Below are positions 33,906 to 46,562 of a stretch of DNA of 64,000 nucleotides, in pieces. Position 1 is the first letter of the stretch, and each line of letters begins with the position of its first letter. The position numbers and the translations under genes were made by a program. The stretch is taken from positions 248,001-312,000 of the forward strand of contig CALSFV010000093.1 of NCBI GenBank assembly GCA_943737045.1, read 5' to 3'. The notes beneath the pieces are model-generated. The model saw nothing but the letters and a program-made list of their open reading frames with translations. It was not told where the DNA came from and ran no database searches. The DNA comes from Parapristionchus giblindavisi (Eukaryota > Nematoda > Chromadorea > Rhabditida > Diplogasteridae).

Positions 33906-34128
33906 CTGCATCATTCGAGAATCCTCGTTCGTACTCGAATCGGGTCTAAAACAATAGCTTTAATAAACGATTAATAATAATAATAATAATAATTTTTATT
34001 AATAACATTATTAATACCAACGATAAACTGTGGGAAACTATATAGGCCGAAGTCGCAATGAAAGAAGTGATCCCGAGAGCTAAGGCTGCTTTACCAGCGA
34101 CGAAAGGAAGACCACCACCCGTCGCCAT
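33906..34128 (-). pseudogene. G1, unit 2 copy, 3' part cut off
   Basis: Exon 1 starts at ATG 34,126-34,128 directly after TTTTTTTCAG, a good trans-splice or splice acceptor. It encodes ATGGGLPFVAGKAALALG and a hydrophobic continuation. Exon 2 is 33,906-33,945. The two exons that follow in unit 1 are absent because homology ends at 33,852 next to the Helitron-like terminus, inside the next intron. The ATG is 102 nt after the G4 stop, an operon-like spacing. Confidence 0.65.
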
Positions 34129-34178
34129 TGCTGAAAAAAAATGTTCTGTAGTTTCCAAAAAAAAATTCCTTGAAATAT

Positions 34179-34184
34179 TTTATT
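34179..34184 (-). terminator. polyadenylation signal of G4
   Basis: AATAAA on the minus strand, 47 nt after the G4 stop and about 50 nt before the G1 acceptor. Confidence 0.55.
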
Positions 34185-34230
34185 CAACCCAATAAAAAAT
34201 AATAAAACAATATTTTAGTCGTAATCGTCT

Positions 34231-35058
34231 TCACTTTGTCAAATGTGGCGTCCCGTGAACATTTGCATGAACAAACTGTGAAGCCATAGATACCATAAAA
34301 AAGATACCATGTATATATAATGGTATGCTGATTAAGCTTATTGAAGGATGAATTATGCATAAACGATATATTACAGATGTGCATAAACATTCGTGGGCCT
34401 CCATTCTCAATATGACCTACCTACAAGGAACAGAATTGGTTTGCTGCTTCGGGCTACGCGAACTGTGACATCGGTCGCACGTGAATCGTTATAAACAAGT
34501 TCAATCTGTAACTTCACACAATTCTATGGTAACTGGGTTGAGGTCGGTAAGCGGAGTGGAAGGGGGTCTTAGTTGGTATGTGGTGGCTTACAGTGTCTTG
34601 GTTGGCATGCGATAGATTGGTGGTTCGGTTTCCGGGATTTGAAATCGATACAGTATGCACTGATTCGAGGTTATCATAAAAATAAATTATTCGCATTTCG
34701 TTCATTACAAAAAAACACTTTAAAAACTCTTAAACACACAATAACCTAATTACAACTAAGATGACATAAAAACGCCATAATCGGCTGATAAAGTTGTCGA
34801 AATGAAAAAAAAACTCACAGTTTCGCCGTTATCCGATTGATATGACAAATTAGCTGGATACACTAGTCCTCCCTTGAAATGTTTTGATGATTCACGAATG
34901 ACGTCGTCGACGTTTTCGTCGACGAATCCATCAGAACAGATGAAGTGTACCTTGTCGTCCGATGATCGAACACGAAACACTCAAATGAGAGAGTTAGGTT
35001 TAAGTCACTTTAAAGATGGAGAACGTGAAGATTTGGGGTGGGCTGCTATCACGAACAT
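34231..35058 (-). CDS. G4, small protein of unknown family, intact unit 2 copy
   Basis: Four exons give about 106 residues: 35,025-35,058 (MFVIAAHPKSS), 34,819-34,979 (FRVRSSDDKVHFICSDGF...), 34,425-34,505 (IELVYNDSRATDVTVRVA...) and 34,231-34,275 (FVHANVHGTPHLTK, stop TGA). The first intron is 45 nt, with a GTTCTC donor that is weak but in the right phase. The other introns have GTGAGT/TTACAG and GTAGGT/TTCACAG. An acceptor-like ACCACAG touches the ATG, as expected of trans-splicing. G2 ends 96 nt upstream and G1 starts 102 nt downstream, so the genes may form an operon. The protein alternates beta-like hydrophobic strands and charged loops, with no signal peptide and no recognised domain. 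Confidence 0.72.
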
Positions 35059-35154
35059 CTGTGGTTAGCAACCAGCTATGGGTTTGATTCTTCTTTTTTT
35101 CACATTTGAAAATTTGCGCTTTCCGCTGATACAGTAATGAACTTTTAGTTCGGA

Positions 35155-36069
35155 TTACGGTATTCCGGGGTATCCATAGTTTTCAAGAAAATAGTTTTTG
35201 TACTCAGGGAGATATGATTTATAGTTCTGCCCTATTAGTTTAGTCTCGAAAAACTCGAGGGTATCCTTCTTTTGTCTTATTGAAAGTTCGTCCACGAATA
35301 TTGGTTCTGGTTAAATTATCGAATCAAAAGCTTCACAAAGAAAATACAGAATTAACAACATTGGCTAGGACGTGAGTAAATATTTATTATATTCAAAAGT
35401 GGGCATTTATTTTCCTATGTATTCTCCATGTATGGCCATGTCAGATATGCAAAATCAGATATTTTATTATGGTTTTGAAACGAGTTTCATACCTGGTATT
35501 TCATTCGCTTCCATTGCATTTTCCACTTCACGAAAGATACTCAGATAAACCACGTTCATGCGAATGGTATTCTACAATTTGCAAAATTATTTAAATTATT
35601 TTTCATTTAAACTGTATTTCTTAAACTGTAAATCACAAATAGTACAAACATCTTTGTCATCCTTAAACTTGTTCATTTCTCCGATGATTTCCTCTGCTGT
35701 CTGCCTTTGTTCGGGCGAGTAGGATAGAAGAGGATTCTGCAACATAAATAAATTTGTAAAACAAAAACAAATTGGAAACTTTTCCACTTTGAAAATCGGA
35801 AAACGGAAAATGCCCTGAAATGTCTGAAATGCCTACAGCTTATTTTTTTTCATAACTCTTTCCTAAGACTTGACAAATGTTACAAACAAAGGGGCAAAAC
35901 GTCGAAATTTAGTGAAAATATACATGAATCATTTCTTGTATTTACCATTAATTTTGCAAGACATGTGTCGCGCTCAAATCTTTTAATTACCTCTTCAGTA
36001 GGTGGCTGTATCTTGAACAGACTCATACATATCCTCAAAAGCAGAGCATCCTCATCATATTTACCGTAT
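35155..36069 (-). pseudogene. G2, unit 2 copy with premature stop in the last exon
   Basis: Exons 35,991-36,069, 35,650-35,736, 35,493-35,571 and 35,155-35,330 match unit 1. In the last exon the TAT of unit 1 is TAA (35,311-35,313), and 6 nt are deleted soon after, which keeps the old frame. If the alternative upstream acceptor TCCTAG is used, the protein instead ends after about ten residues and the copy could still be coding. The original stop at 35,155 lies 96 nt before the G4 ATG. The first exon is not resolved. Confidence 0.55.
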
Positions 36070-36109
36070 CTAAAAGAAATCTCATTATTGTGCGTATAAA
36101 ATATACTTG

Positions 36110-36310
36110 CTACTAGCAGCTACATAAATGCAGAAACATTCACCCGATCAACCCCCCCCCCTTACGCTCCCTTCCTTCTTCGGGCCATCTGGTCTACCTA
36201 CTATCTCGCTTGGATTCTGTCCTAAACATAGAAACACATTGTGGCTGTGGCTGGATACTCTCGTACCAAATAAACATGTGTATTTTTTACTGTCAATATA
36301 AATGAATCGA
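36110..36310. repeat. dispersed repeat family R, inverted copy (unit 2)
   Basis: Orthologous to 8,985-9,185, with the C homopolymer at about 36,152. No exon is evident between 36,310 and 36,729. Confidence 0.6.
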
Positions 36311-36729
36311 AGATAGGTATTTTTTTTCAAATTTCAAAATTGTGAAGAATGTGATTCTTTATTGCCTTCCAGGCGGCATCTTATTGTTTGTCAGAAGAAA
36401 ATGGAGTTTAGATACACATTAAAATATGTTTTTTTTTCTCATGTCCCTTGTCTCATTTTCTAGTTTGATCATAGGAAACTCATTCTTATCTTGAAACGAT
36501 GGGCGGCAACATCAACACTTATAGCTTATTGTTATGTGAAAGAAAGCTTGTTCTTATCATCAATGAAGGAATTGAGAATACAAAGAAGGAATCATGCAGT
36601 TTACTCAAAAAACCGAAATTTTTCGATTAAAAGGGACGGCTACGCAACATTTTATTTCCTTTGTCAGCGAAAGCAGAGAATTATACATATCTATCATAGT
36701 AGCACCAACATGAATCCCGCAAAAATCTC

Positions 36730-38030
36730 TTACACATTCCACGAAGTGTAGTTATTCTCGACAACGTGATAGAATTGTGCCAATCGAGCATTGTTCATCC
36801 ACGACTGGAACTTATCATCGTCCATATTGTAGTGGTACACTCGATCCTCTGGGAACGATGGGCCGGAGATGATCTTATTGAGATATTCCTCGACATCATT
36901 CAACATCTGAAATATATCTAAAAGACACTCCCTCGAGCAAATCTTACTTCCCGCTCTGGCTACGATCTCTCGTAAAGAAGAAAACGAGAGAGCATTGCCA
37001 GAACGTTGAGTGACAAATAAGATCGGGTTATGCCTGTAATAGTAAGGTGTGCTCGAAAGTCGCTCAATATTAAAGAAATATGAAGTTTTCAGCAGAGTAT
37101 ACGTATTCATATGTAAAACACAATTATACGTAAACTCTGTAAGCAATATCCGTAAACTAAATTCAGAAATAAATAAAAGTTGACTACGAACATTGGTTGT
37201 TTATTGGAACTAAAGATGGAATAAATTGTAATAACTTAATACATAAAATTCATTGAAAATAATCATATTAATAATACAAATATATGTACAAGTATAGGTG
37301 TTCATGTACTTTAAATATAAAAAGGAATAATATAATAGGTTAGAGAATAGTGACCCTATGGCCGCTACGTCCAAATTGGTTATCATCCCTCTTCCCTGTA
37401 TGCATTGAATGAATGCAGGCAGAATCTCCTTTCATGAATGTTAGCTCGGGAGTAATTCGAAGGGAATGGAAAGGGGGCTCGCTGGTCTCATTTACGAAAG
37501 GAGATTCTGCATTCTCCATCTGTTCATACTATCATACTATTCTATGTGAAGACATTAATCGATCCGATGATTTGAGAGGGACAACTAGCTCGCATGAGAC
37601 AACCCCCCCCCCTTCTTACCCCATATTCGCTCTTTTCACACTTTTAATCATTATCATTTTTTTTTTGTTGAGAGTCCTTATTATGTTATTTATTATCTTA
37701 TTTTCTTCATTCGACTGTCCCGTTCATGCGTGAGCATGTGATAAATATATAAATATATAGTGCCGTAATAATAAATAGAATAAAATAAGCGAAAATATTG
37801 ATTCGTTGGAAAACTTATCTACGCATGATTTGGTCGATAAGAGTGAGTAGTGAGAAACTCACCAATGCGTTTCGATTGATAAGCTATTTCGAAATCTACT
37901 ATTATCTTTCTTTTATCTTTCCATCTGAGCTTTTCTTTTCCCCGTGACAAATGCCACATTAGCATACCATGGTAATACACCCATGGAGTAGAAATAAGAA
38001 ACGTAAGTCTACTTAAAGTGGTGTTGTATG
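36730..38030 (-). CDS. G3, last two exons, unit 2 copy
   Basis: Exon 37,863-38,030 (contains YYHGMLMWHLSRGKEKLRWK) joins 36,730-36,917 (contains VEEYLNKIISGPSFPEDRVY) in phase 1 and ends NNYTSWNV. The 945-nt intron holds a 250-bp insertion (about 37,511-37,760) missing from unit 1, and a copy of the gagagagt palindrome module. An ATTACAG acceptor bounds the upstream exon, so more exons or a trans-splice site lie further up. From 38,031 to 38,620 I find no further exon. The function is unknown. Confidence 0.6.
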
Positions 38031-38620
38031 CTGTAATGCTTTTCGTCAAATGTTCTTTCACTTGAAGTACTTTAAGTCTGTGACGTAGTTTAAGTAGACT
38101 TTAAGCTTCGAAATATCAGAGAGGGGTGTATAACTCCGGTTAACCGATTTAAGTATGCTTGCTAATTTTTTTACAGATTTAGTAACCGTCGCCAATCTCT
38201 CGATCTTTTGCAATACTCCAAAAATTGTGATTAAGTAATATGCAGTTCTTTAATGTTTTCAATCAATATATATTATGAGCTTTCTTCTCGTTTTTGATCC
38301 GTTTAGAGAAGATAAATATATTATTTATATTAGTATTCGCTTCACTGTCTACTTACTAATGACTTATCATCGTATCATTGTTATGAGAAACTCGTGAAAC
38401 TCACTCGAACAACTGATCTGTTACAGAAAACTTCTAATATCTTTCCATTTGTATTATTTGCCCTAATACCAAATCTTTTAGTATAACTGTTAAATCTTCG
38501 TTGAATCTGTCCAATTTGTAATCTATCACTCTATTGTCTTATGTTGCCACAGTTGCGACATAGTTTTTTATGTGCACAATAGACACCCTATTTGTATTTG
38601 TTTTCCGCCACTGTCACCAC

Positions 38621-39134
38621 CTCCGCAATTTTAGGTGGGCCAATAATTTGGTCGAACATTTTTGGGTACCTAAAATTTGGCTACCAGACAAGCCCCACTT
38701 TTAAGTTGGGTCAATAATAATAATAGTTTAATAATAGTTTATTCCTTCAAATGAACGCTTCGGGGATGGGGATCGGGAATATCTGTTAGATAGTCTTGTG
38801 AAGGATGTCCGTCGCCAAGGCGAATCGGTGAGATGTGGGGGTGGAGGAAGAGGCAGCAGGAATGTTACCAATTCAGAACATTTCATGAGTGAATCACAGG
38901 GACAATCACAATAACTTGGTGGTTGAGCCAATAATTTGGTTCGAAGTGGGGCTGTTATTTTAGTCTAAAATTTTAGCCCCACTTCGAACCAAATTATTGG
39001 CTCAACCACCAAATTATTGACTCAACTTTAAAAGTGGGGCTTGTCTGGTAGCCAAATCTTAGAGTCAACTTTTACGATCACCAAATTATTGGCCCCACTT
39101 CGACCAAATTATTGGCTCCCCTAAAATTGCGGAG
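38621..39134. mobile_element. 514-bp fold-back element with an inner palindrome
   Basis: The ends CTCCGCAATTTTAGG and the complement, followed by GGGCCAATAATTTGGTCGAA-type sequence, pair over roughly 90 bp. A second palindrome (about 38,915-39,012, arms with AGCCAATAATTTGGTTCGAA) sits inside. The phrase 'CCAATAATTTGGT' is repeated many times. It is absent from unit 1. Confidence 0.8.
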
Positions 39135-39275
39135 ACACAAAGAATTATTATTCTGATATCCTTTACTCAATCTATGTGTGCAGTATAGATGCATATGTAG
39201 TCATTGTTGTGTATTATGTTGGAGAGAAACTTCTGATAAACTTTTACTTTATTTCAGAAGAAATTCATAACAGCT

Positions 39276-39360
39276 ATTGACCGTATAATATACACTTGTT
39301 TATTTTATACGAAAGTATCTAGCTATTATACAAAGCCTTACCTATGCCTTATAGGATGCG
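39276..39360. repeat. dispersed repeat family R, partial copy
   Basis: AGCTATTGACCGTATAATATAC followed by TTGTTTATTTTATACGA, then diverging. Confidence 0.55.
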
Positions 39361-39668
39361 CCATAATTACCCGGACTAATGTCTCCATATGATACTCCCC
39401 TTGGAAATGTGAGTTGAGTGATATGGGTCATGGTAAAGCTTATCAAGAATATGGGCAGCAGTAATGTACTAGCGAATCTCGTTGTGGTCTTTTTTTAGCT
39501 CTGACACAGGCCTTGAGTCTCTTCTCATATGCGACTGCCGATTCCCGCAAGTAGTTGTTGAATATAATAATAATATATTTATCTTCTCTATACAGATCAA
39601 AAACGAGAAGATAAGTCATGGTATATGAATGTACTGATTGAAAACAATAAAGAAGAATAAACTGCAAA

Positions 39669-39956
39669 TTACTTAATCACAGTTTTTAGAGTATTACAAA
39701 AGATAGAAGAATTGGTAACGGTTACTACATTTGCGTCTAAAGAATTCCACTCGTGAACTATTCTATTAGCAATAAATGATAAATGTCTAGTTGATGAAGA
39801 TGAAATAATAGACAATTTCATAGGGTGACCACGAGTAAGGTTTAATACATTAGAAAAGTTGAAAAAATCACGAGGGTTCAGATCAATAAAATTGTGGATT
39901 ATCTTAAATACAACAGCGAGATCAATTCTACGTCTTCTCAGTTGGAGGGTGGGCAA
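39669..39956 (-). pseudogene. LINE reverse transcriptase C-terminal fragment
   Basis: Contains LQLRRRRIDLAVVFKIIHNF, TRGHPMKLS, FIANRIVHEWNSLDANVV and ends FCNTLKTVIK, the conserved C-terminal block of CR1/Jockey-like elements. It ends at a stop near 39,669, followed by AT-rich 3' sequence with (AAT)n near 39,567. It belongs to a different LINE from the one at 21,764-22,393. Confidence 0.85.
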
Positions 39957-41814
39957 ATCCAGAATTGAGAATCCAGAATTTGTTATCGAGTTCGTTGAGA
40001 AAGGGAGCCTTGAGGCAGTCGAGGGTCTGGTGCTTGGTAAAGGATATCCTGGCCAACCACACCTCCAAACACTTCAGTTGAGGAGGTTCAGATCGGGGGA
40101 GTTCGGAAGCCATTCAGTGTGCTGTATTTAGCCGAGTTCGTGGGTAAAAAACCACGACTGGGTGAACTTTGTAAAATGATAGTCTAGTGGTCCTGACCAA
40201 AGTGGGTATGGTATCGGTGTAAAAGTGCGTCTTCGAGGATGTGCTTTGTATAATACGCCTTATTGATCTAGGCACATGGAATGGAAAAAGCGACAGGGGA
40301 CGCACAAGTTGGGCAAACAACAGCTAAAACCTTGGCTAATTGTGGATGACTGATATTACCCATGACCCCAGCTCTCTTGTAGGATTCTTCAGGATCAGAG
40401 ACAATGATTTTGTTGTTCTTGATATTCAGGTTGCTTTCGAAGGTAAGATATTCTTATCGCTGAACATCGTGCTGAAGTGCGCGGACGTGGCGCAACGCAG
40501 AAACAGTTAAGGGCGCCGTTCTCAGCGGTGCTTGATCTACCGCTCATTCGGTTCATACAGTTTACGACACTTGTAACGGAGAATAGTTAGCTGAGACTTG
40601 AGGGGACAACGAACGGAAGTGTTCGAGATATCGAGATTTCAAATGCTCCCCTTACGTTTTCGAAACACCATCTTTCGGGTGCGCCTTCGGTTAGTAGTGG
40701 AGGAAACTGAGATCGGTCTACCTCTGCCCGGACGTTCCTCGTTAGTACCAAGATCTTGGTACCTGATACCGGTATCACATACATCCGATTCGTGAACGCT
40801 GAGGAACGATGTCACTCTGCTCTTGTACACTTGAGAATGATGGGTCGATCATAATGGTGAAATCAGTCCCGGTAATTATGGCGCACCCTGAAGTCTTTCT
40901 AAAGAAAAGACAAATTGTTGCAAAATAAAAAATCAGTACGGCGAACTTCAGATTTGGTACCAAGTTCGTAGAGGATAAATCAAAAGAGCCCAAAGTCTGT
41001 CACACATTGTCACTTGAAACTTGAAACTGAATATTTTGAAACCAGTAGCATTAAATAACAATAAATCAACTATCCAATTGTCGCCAGTACCCTTTATTCT
41101 ATCTACAGCATGCACCTCAAGCTTACTTGAACCCTCTACTCTGGTGTTGTTTCCGTGATCAATTTTTGTTAAAAGTTGAAATGGGAATTCAACTCGGAAA
41201 GGAATTTGAATTGCCGCACCTCTTTGCGCACGCGAATTCAAATTTCGTGTTTCCATTTTCGACTTTCCGGGTATTTTTTAAACGGGTGGAAAGTCGCCGA
41301 TTTCGGTTTTCCACTATTTTTTTAACGAGCCATAGGACTAAGTATAATAGGTATGGAAGTTGGCAGGGAATATCACGGCAAAAAAGTAAGGAAACTGATT
41401 GTTTTGAATCTTGAATAAAGTAATATGAAAATGGAAACGTTCTGCTATCATCCACTAGGTCTGCTTGGCAATTAGAATAGCGCCTCCAAGCATTCCAAAG
41501 CCTTCTAGGATGGTACTGTTGATCTTTGTTTGCTGATGGAATAGAGCGAAATGGAGAACTTAGTCGAACTGATCAACCGCAGACTGAAAGGCAGAATAAG
41601 GCTGAGGCAGAATGGTGAGCACTAGAACAGAGATCAATGGATGAAACGCCAAAGATCTCTCAATTATGCGGGGAAGGAGAAAAACGAGATATGCTCGGTC
41701 TTCTTTTTGACCTAAGTCAGACACTTCCTTATACTCCAATTCATTAACAAGATATCTCACTTTCGCCTTTTGTCGACAGAAAAACTTGTCTGATCTTCAA
41801 TTCTGGTAATGTCC
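39957..41814. other. no gene recognised
   Basis: Unit 2 counterpart of 17.7-19.8 kb, with short matches only (for example GTTCGTAGAGG near 40,966 and 41,447-41,545). It includes a degraded relative of the 8,443-8,792 MITE at about 41,190-41,332. Open frames are short and overlapping. Confidence 0.4.
41190..41332. repeat. degraded relative of the TTA-flanked MITE
   Basis: CGCGAATTCAAATTT, TTTCCATTTTCGACTTTCC, GGAAAGTCGCC and TTTTCCACTATTTTTTTAACG follow the right-arm order of 8,443-8,792. Confidence 0.65.
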
Positions 41815-41822
41815 TATAAAAG
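41815..41822 (+). promoter_or_regulatory. TATA box of the duplicated secreted-protein gene
   Basis: TATAAAAG, 31 nt before the ATG at 41,853, in the same position as in copy 1. Confidence 0.55.
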
Positions 41823-41852
41823 AACATGGGCCAACCTTCATCACCTCCGGCC

Positions 41853-43281
41853 ATGAAATCCATCCTAGTCTTCTATGCCGTTGTTTCCATCACTATCACA
41901 TGTGTCCCAAATAAACCGAAAGCGCTGAAACCGAAACCCGCCCCCGCCCTTCAACCCAAACTCAGTAAGTTATCATTTCAAACGTTAGACTGAATACTAT
42001 AGTCATACTTTTTAGTATTTAGATGATGTGGGTTTCAGAAGTCACGGAACGAAAATAACATGAGGAAGGTGAGAGAGTGTGTAAAACGAGTGGAGTTTGC
42101 TGAGTTATATTTTCTTTTCGTGAATCTTAAAGAGAGTATAAGATTCTAAGCCATTACATTAAACTGTTCACCTCTGAACACTCATTATCATTAATACATA
42201 ATGTCATGTCTAACAGTTGAGAAAAGAAAAGAAAAATAGGAGGAGAGTTTTCCTGTCTTTTCTAAACCACACTCGACTGAATGCAATCATAACAATGAAT
42301 GGGAGTTATAAATTGCAATGAAACATGGATACGGTAGGCGTTTAAAAACCACGTAGTAACTCCATTCGAAATGGACAGGATGTGGTCATTCTAAGTGAAT
42401 ATTGAGCTGCTCGCCTCCGTACGGAGGAGAATGAGCAAATGCTTGTTGTTTAAAAAAAGTATTTTAATATTATCAGTATTATTACAGAGTGTGCAAAAGT
42501 CGTTTATAATGCTCTTGCACCTGTGGCTCTCCTCTTATATTAAACACTAAAGTGATGTGCCCAGCGAACTTCGTTGGACTTGCAATATTCGAGAATGTGA
42601 GTTTAAAACTACGGACCATGTTGATAAACCCATGTAGATTTAACTCTCCGCTCTAGCAACACTCTCTCGCAGACAAAAAGAGTGCGAGAGAATGGCGAAT
42701 TGGCACAACTCTCCACAATGAACCAGAATGAATGACTAATACTTCTAATAATAATATTCGTCCTATCAGCATATTATATGAAGGGGGGGGGGGCAAAAAA
42801 TCTTCTTATCCACGAGATCTATTCTTCTCCTTTCAAGAAAAAGTCCGAAAAAACGTGATATGAAAATTTTTTTAAATAAAACGTGATATGACAATAGTCA
42901 AATAACCCACGAAAACTTTATGTTGCTCATCCAATAGTCCTGTTTTTTCATCTTATGTACAGTTCAAAAGTAGCGTAAAGAAACTAATAATTATTTTTTC
43001 ATTTTTTTATTTTTTTATGCAACTTTTTATCAAAACATTACGTGAATATAAATAAATCTTGTTAGTAAAGCCAGTGATTTGGTTGAGAACATGACTCAAA
43101 ATGGTCTTATCTATCAAATAAATTTCAGGATGCAACAAAGGTTGGTATTCCCGACATGTCCATGAAGTGCAACGATAAATCCGGACAGTGGGAGTTCAAT
43201 GGGGTGCAGTTAAAAAACGATGCAAACATTGTGAAACCCCTTAACGTAGGCTGTGCTATGGGGCCTAACAATAAAGGATAA
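41853..43281 (+). pseudogene. duplicate of the small secreted cysteine-rich protein, frameshifted
   Basis: Exons 41,853-41,964, 42,488-42,596 and 43,129-43,281 correspond to copy 1. Exon 1 has a 15-nt in-frame insertion (adds ALKPK-like residues) and A-to-V and A-to-T changes near the signal cleavage region. Exon 2 has lost a net 22 nt: AAG...ACGT of copy 1 is replaced by GCTCTT. This removes the CEKECTC cysteine cluster and shifts the frame to an early TAA. Exon 3 is otherwise open, with two to three substitutions. The promoter region is kept, so it may still be transcribed. Confidence 0.8.
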
Positions 43282-46200
43282 TAAGCGTTCAACTGTGGCG
43301 TAGAACTGCTAAAAGCATATTTTAATCGCTCTTATTATTTCTTTTTATCTACCTTGAATTTTACGTCATGTTGAAAGGCGCGGAACATTTGTTTTTATCG
43401 GAAAATCATGAAGTGCACGGGAGCACTGTAGAAATTTTACCGTAAACGTTGATCAGTGAAAACCATTACTTTCTACAGTATTCCTATGGAGATTTTTCCA
43501 CCGAAGTAGACATTTCGATATTCAACGCCTTACTATTTCTATTCTCAAAGATTGTTTTCTTATTATTTCTCATTTTTCTTATTACTTAATTTGAATCGTG
43601 CCATAATAAACTATTATTATCATGTTATGATTACACAGAGAGCTTGGATTACATTACAAAACTGATTTTCTTGATTAAATGGAGCGGCCATCAGCAGACT
43701 AATGTGGTACAGAGCAGATACCTGTTTGGTGTTCTTTTTGAGAAGTTATTAGTTCATTGATTAAAAGAATCGGTACTTTTGAATTTGACATTCCCTGTCA
43801 ACTTCCACTATATTCTCATTCTAATTTTTCAAATCAATCACACCAAATTAGAGAAAGAATTAATAATTAGCATAGTTTGTTGTTTGGTTATTAATCGGTT
43901 GAATTAATATCATTTATATTATTACTAATTACTGTATAAAAAGAAGAAGAGCTTTATTGTGACAAAATGAATACATATTATTTGATTTTTATTTAGTACG
44001 GCTATCAAATTACAAATTTGTCTTTAAAAATAGGTAAATTGAAATAATTATAAATAAAATTGGAAATTTTATCAATGATGATAAATATTTGTTTATTTCC
44101 CATCATAATAATATAATTAATATTTACACCATGGTTCTCCAACTCATCCTGGTATCCGTGAACGTCCTTTCCATAGTCACCGATATCAGTTATATTCGAT
44201 GTCAGACAATAAGAAATTTTACCGTGGGCATTGACTCGAAGATTACACGAAATTTTCGCATTTCACTTGGAGTTTTCACAATCGAAATGTGAAAGATTTA
44301 CGCGGACATTCGTGGGTGTTAAACGTTTCCTTCACTTTATCAACTCCATTATCTCTTCGTATCTTTTGAACATAGCATAACTCATTCAACAACGCATAAA
44401 CTCATCTTTTTATCCATATATAAATCATAATAAAATATATCATAATTCTAGTGAAAACGTTGTCGATCATGAAATTATGCACCATCTACTGTTATATCAT
44501 GACGGTTGTCTGTATTATGAATCGACGTAGGGACAAAGATCAAAGATCAATCTTAAAGATCAAAGATCAATCAGTAAGATTCAAGGAGAGTGAGTAAATG
44601 GGCTGCCTAGTAATAGATAGATAGATGTCTCCGTTAAGGAAAATATTGATTGATTAAAGGAAGGGATTACGATAGTAGATCAACAAATCAATAATACGTG
44701 CTTATTAGCATCTTTGAAAAAAACGAGATTGGACAAAACGGTTTCCGACTTGAAGTCGGTCATAGGACGTGAATCGGACAACAAGGAAAGAATAAGAAGA
44801 ACAACCTATTCGGAGGGGGCGTGGTCTAAAATCGGAGGGGGCGGGGCCTAACCAGATTACCGATTGAAACTACTCCCTTCCAGTTATAACAACCCTCAGG
44901 GTATTATTGATTGAGTACCCGTTGACGCTAACACACAACAACTACCTTAGTGTGCCGACCTCCGTTTCTCGAAACGAACAAAGGAGTACTGTAACTACCA
45001 TATCGATCGATGAACGGAGGAAGGTTACGATAGATAGTGTAGGGGATGGATAACTTTCTCATTCTAGCACTAACAATCACATGAGCGACGAGAAGGAAGG
45101 GAGAAAATGGGGCGGAGCTTATAAAAAAAAGGAGCGGGGCCTAGGATATATGGAATGGATGAATCGGGTTAACGAAGACGAGCAATACAATAGGCAAGCC
45201 AATGGCGTGGCAAACGGAAATGAAAAAATGGGGAGGAGTGGCATACGGTTTATCAAAAGGGGCGTGGCCTAGCGGAATAATTTTATGTGTGTCTAAAGAC
45301 TACATGTGAGAGAATCGAGTGGTGGGATAAGAGACTAGAAATGGGCGGAGTCAGTGTTTGATAAAGTACAGTATACAGTAGTATAGATACAGTAATCGAC
45401 TAGAGGAAGGGGATACGGTAGCACCGTCTATCGTGGTACAACTAATTGGGTATATATGAAAGCTTTTCGACCAAACTATGAACATAAGGGGCGGAGTTAG
45501 GAGAGTCTGTACACATGCAGAAAATGAGACGATGCAGCATCGTGAGCCAACAGCATCAGGAGCAACAGCGACAGCTGCAGAGAGAAGCAGCCTGTAGTAA
45601 GACAAAAGGGTCGAAGCTTCCGATTGTGTCCAGAGCAAAGCAGCAAAGTGTGACAGTGATACACTCTCGCCCTCCACTTTAGTTAATCATAGCAATGCAT
45701 GTTTGTGGGCGGAGCCTAAGCTGTAGCATTAACATCAGAGCATACATAGAGAATATCATAACAATACATTTTATGCATTAGAGACCAGCGAGTGAAAAGT
45801 AAAAATCAAAATCAAATCGATTGATTGATCGATCCCAGCATTTTCGCACACAGGCACAACTGTCGGTATCAGGATGATGGAGAAACGGAAAAGGAAAAGA
45901 ACGGAAAATGGAAAAGGGGCGGAGCCAAGAGAAAAAAAACTGATCAAGAAACACACACAGTAGTGGGGATTATTTGAAGCAGAGCATAAGCGGTATTCTG
46001 AACTCAAAAAGAAGCTGATAGATGATGGGGGAGTAGCATAGATAAAGTCACCGAAATATAGGGAAAACATAGAATAGTTCTTGAATAAGGCTAAGAAAGG
46101 GACTGTGTCTAAAAGTGTCTAAATGTTGCGAGTGTGATCATAACATATTTCAATGGACGGATATATATATAGCAAGGTAAATAGAGCAGGATAGAATAAT

Positions 46201-46562
46201 CTATTATAAACACTTTGGAGATTAGCTTAGTTGTTTAAATATATGTGTGTATGGGACAAAAAAAGTGGGCTAGACAAGTAAGGTACGGTATATATATATA
46301 ATAGACGCCTATGAAGTTAACGAGAAAGGCATCCATCAGAACAATATTGTAGTGGAATGGTATCAGAGTAGTCAAGTGTAGAAAGAATACATTTTTCGGA
46401 CGGAATCGATCAATATTATTGGAACAGAAACAGATGTGTGGGCGGGGCTAGACATGAGGGCGGAGTCAAGGGGCGGGGCTTGATTGTGCATTGATTGAGT
46501 AGTAGTAGTAGTAGTTTAGTAGCGATGAGGCATGGGTGGGCCGTTGACTGAAAAATTGAATA
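43282..46562. other. duplicated non-coding stretch (unit 2)
   Basis: Nearly identical to 21,315-25,526 without the LINE. It contains the same plus-strand GGGCGGAGC motifs and GATCAAAGATC runs. No gene is recognised. Confidence 0.65.
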
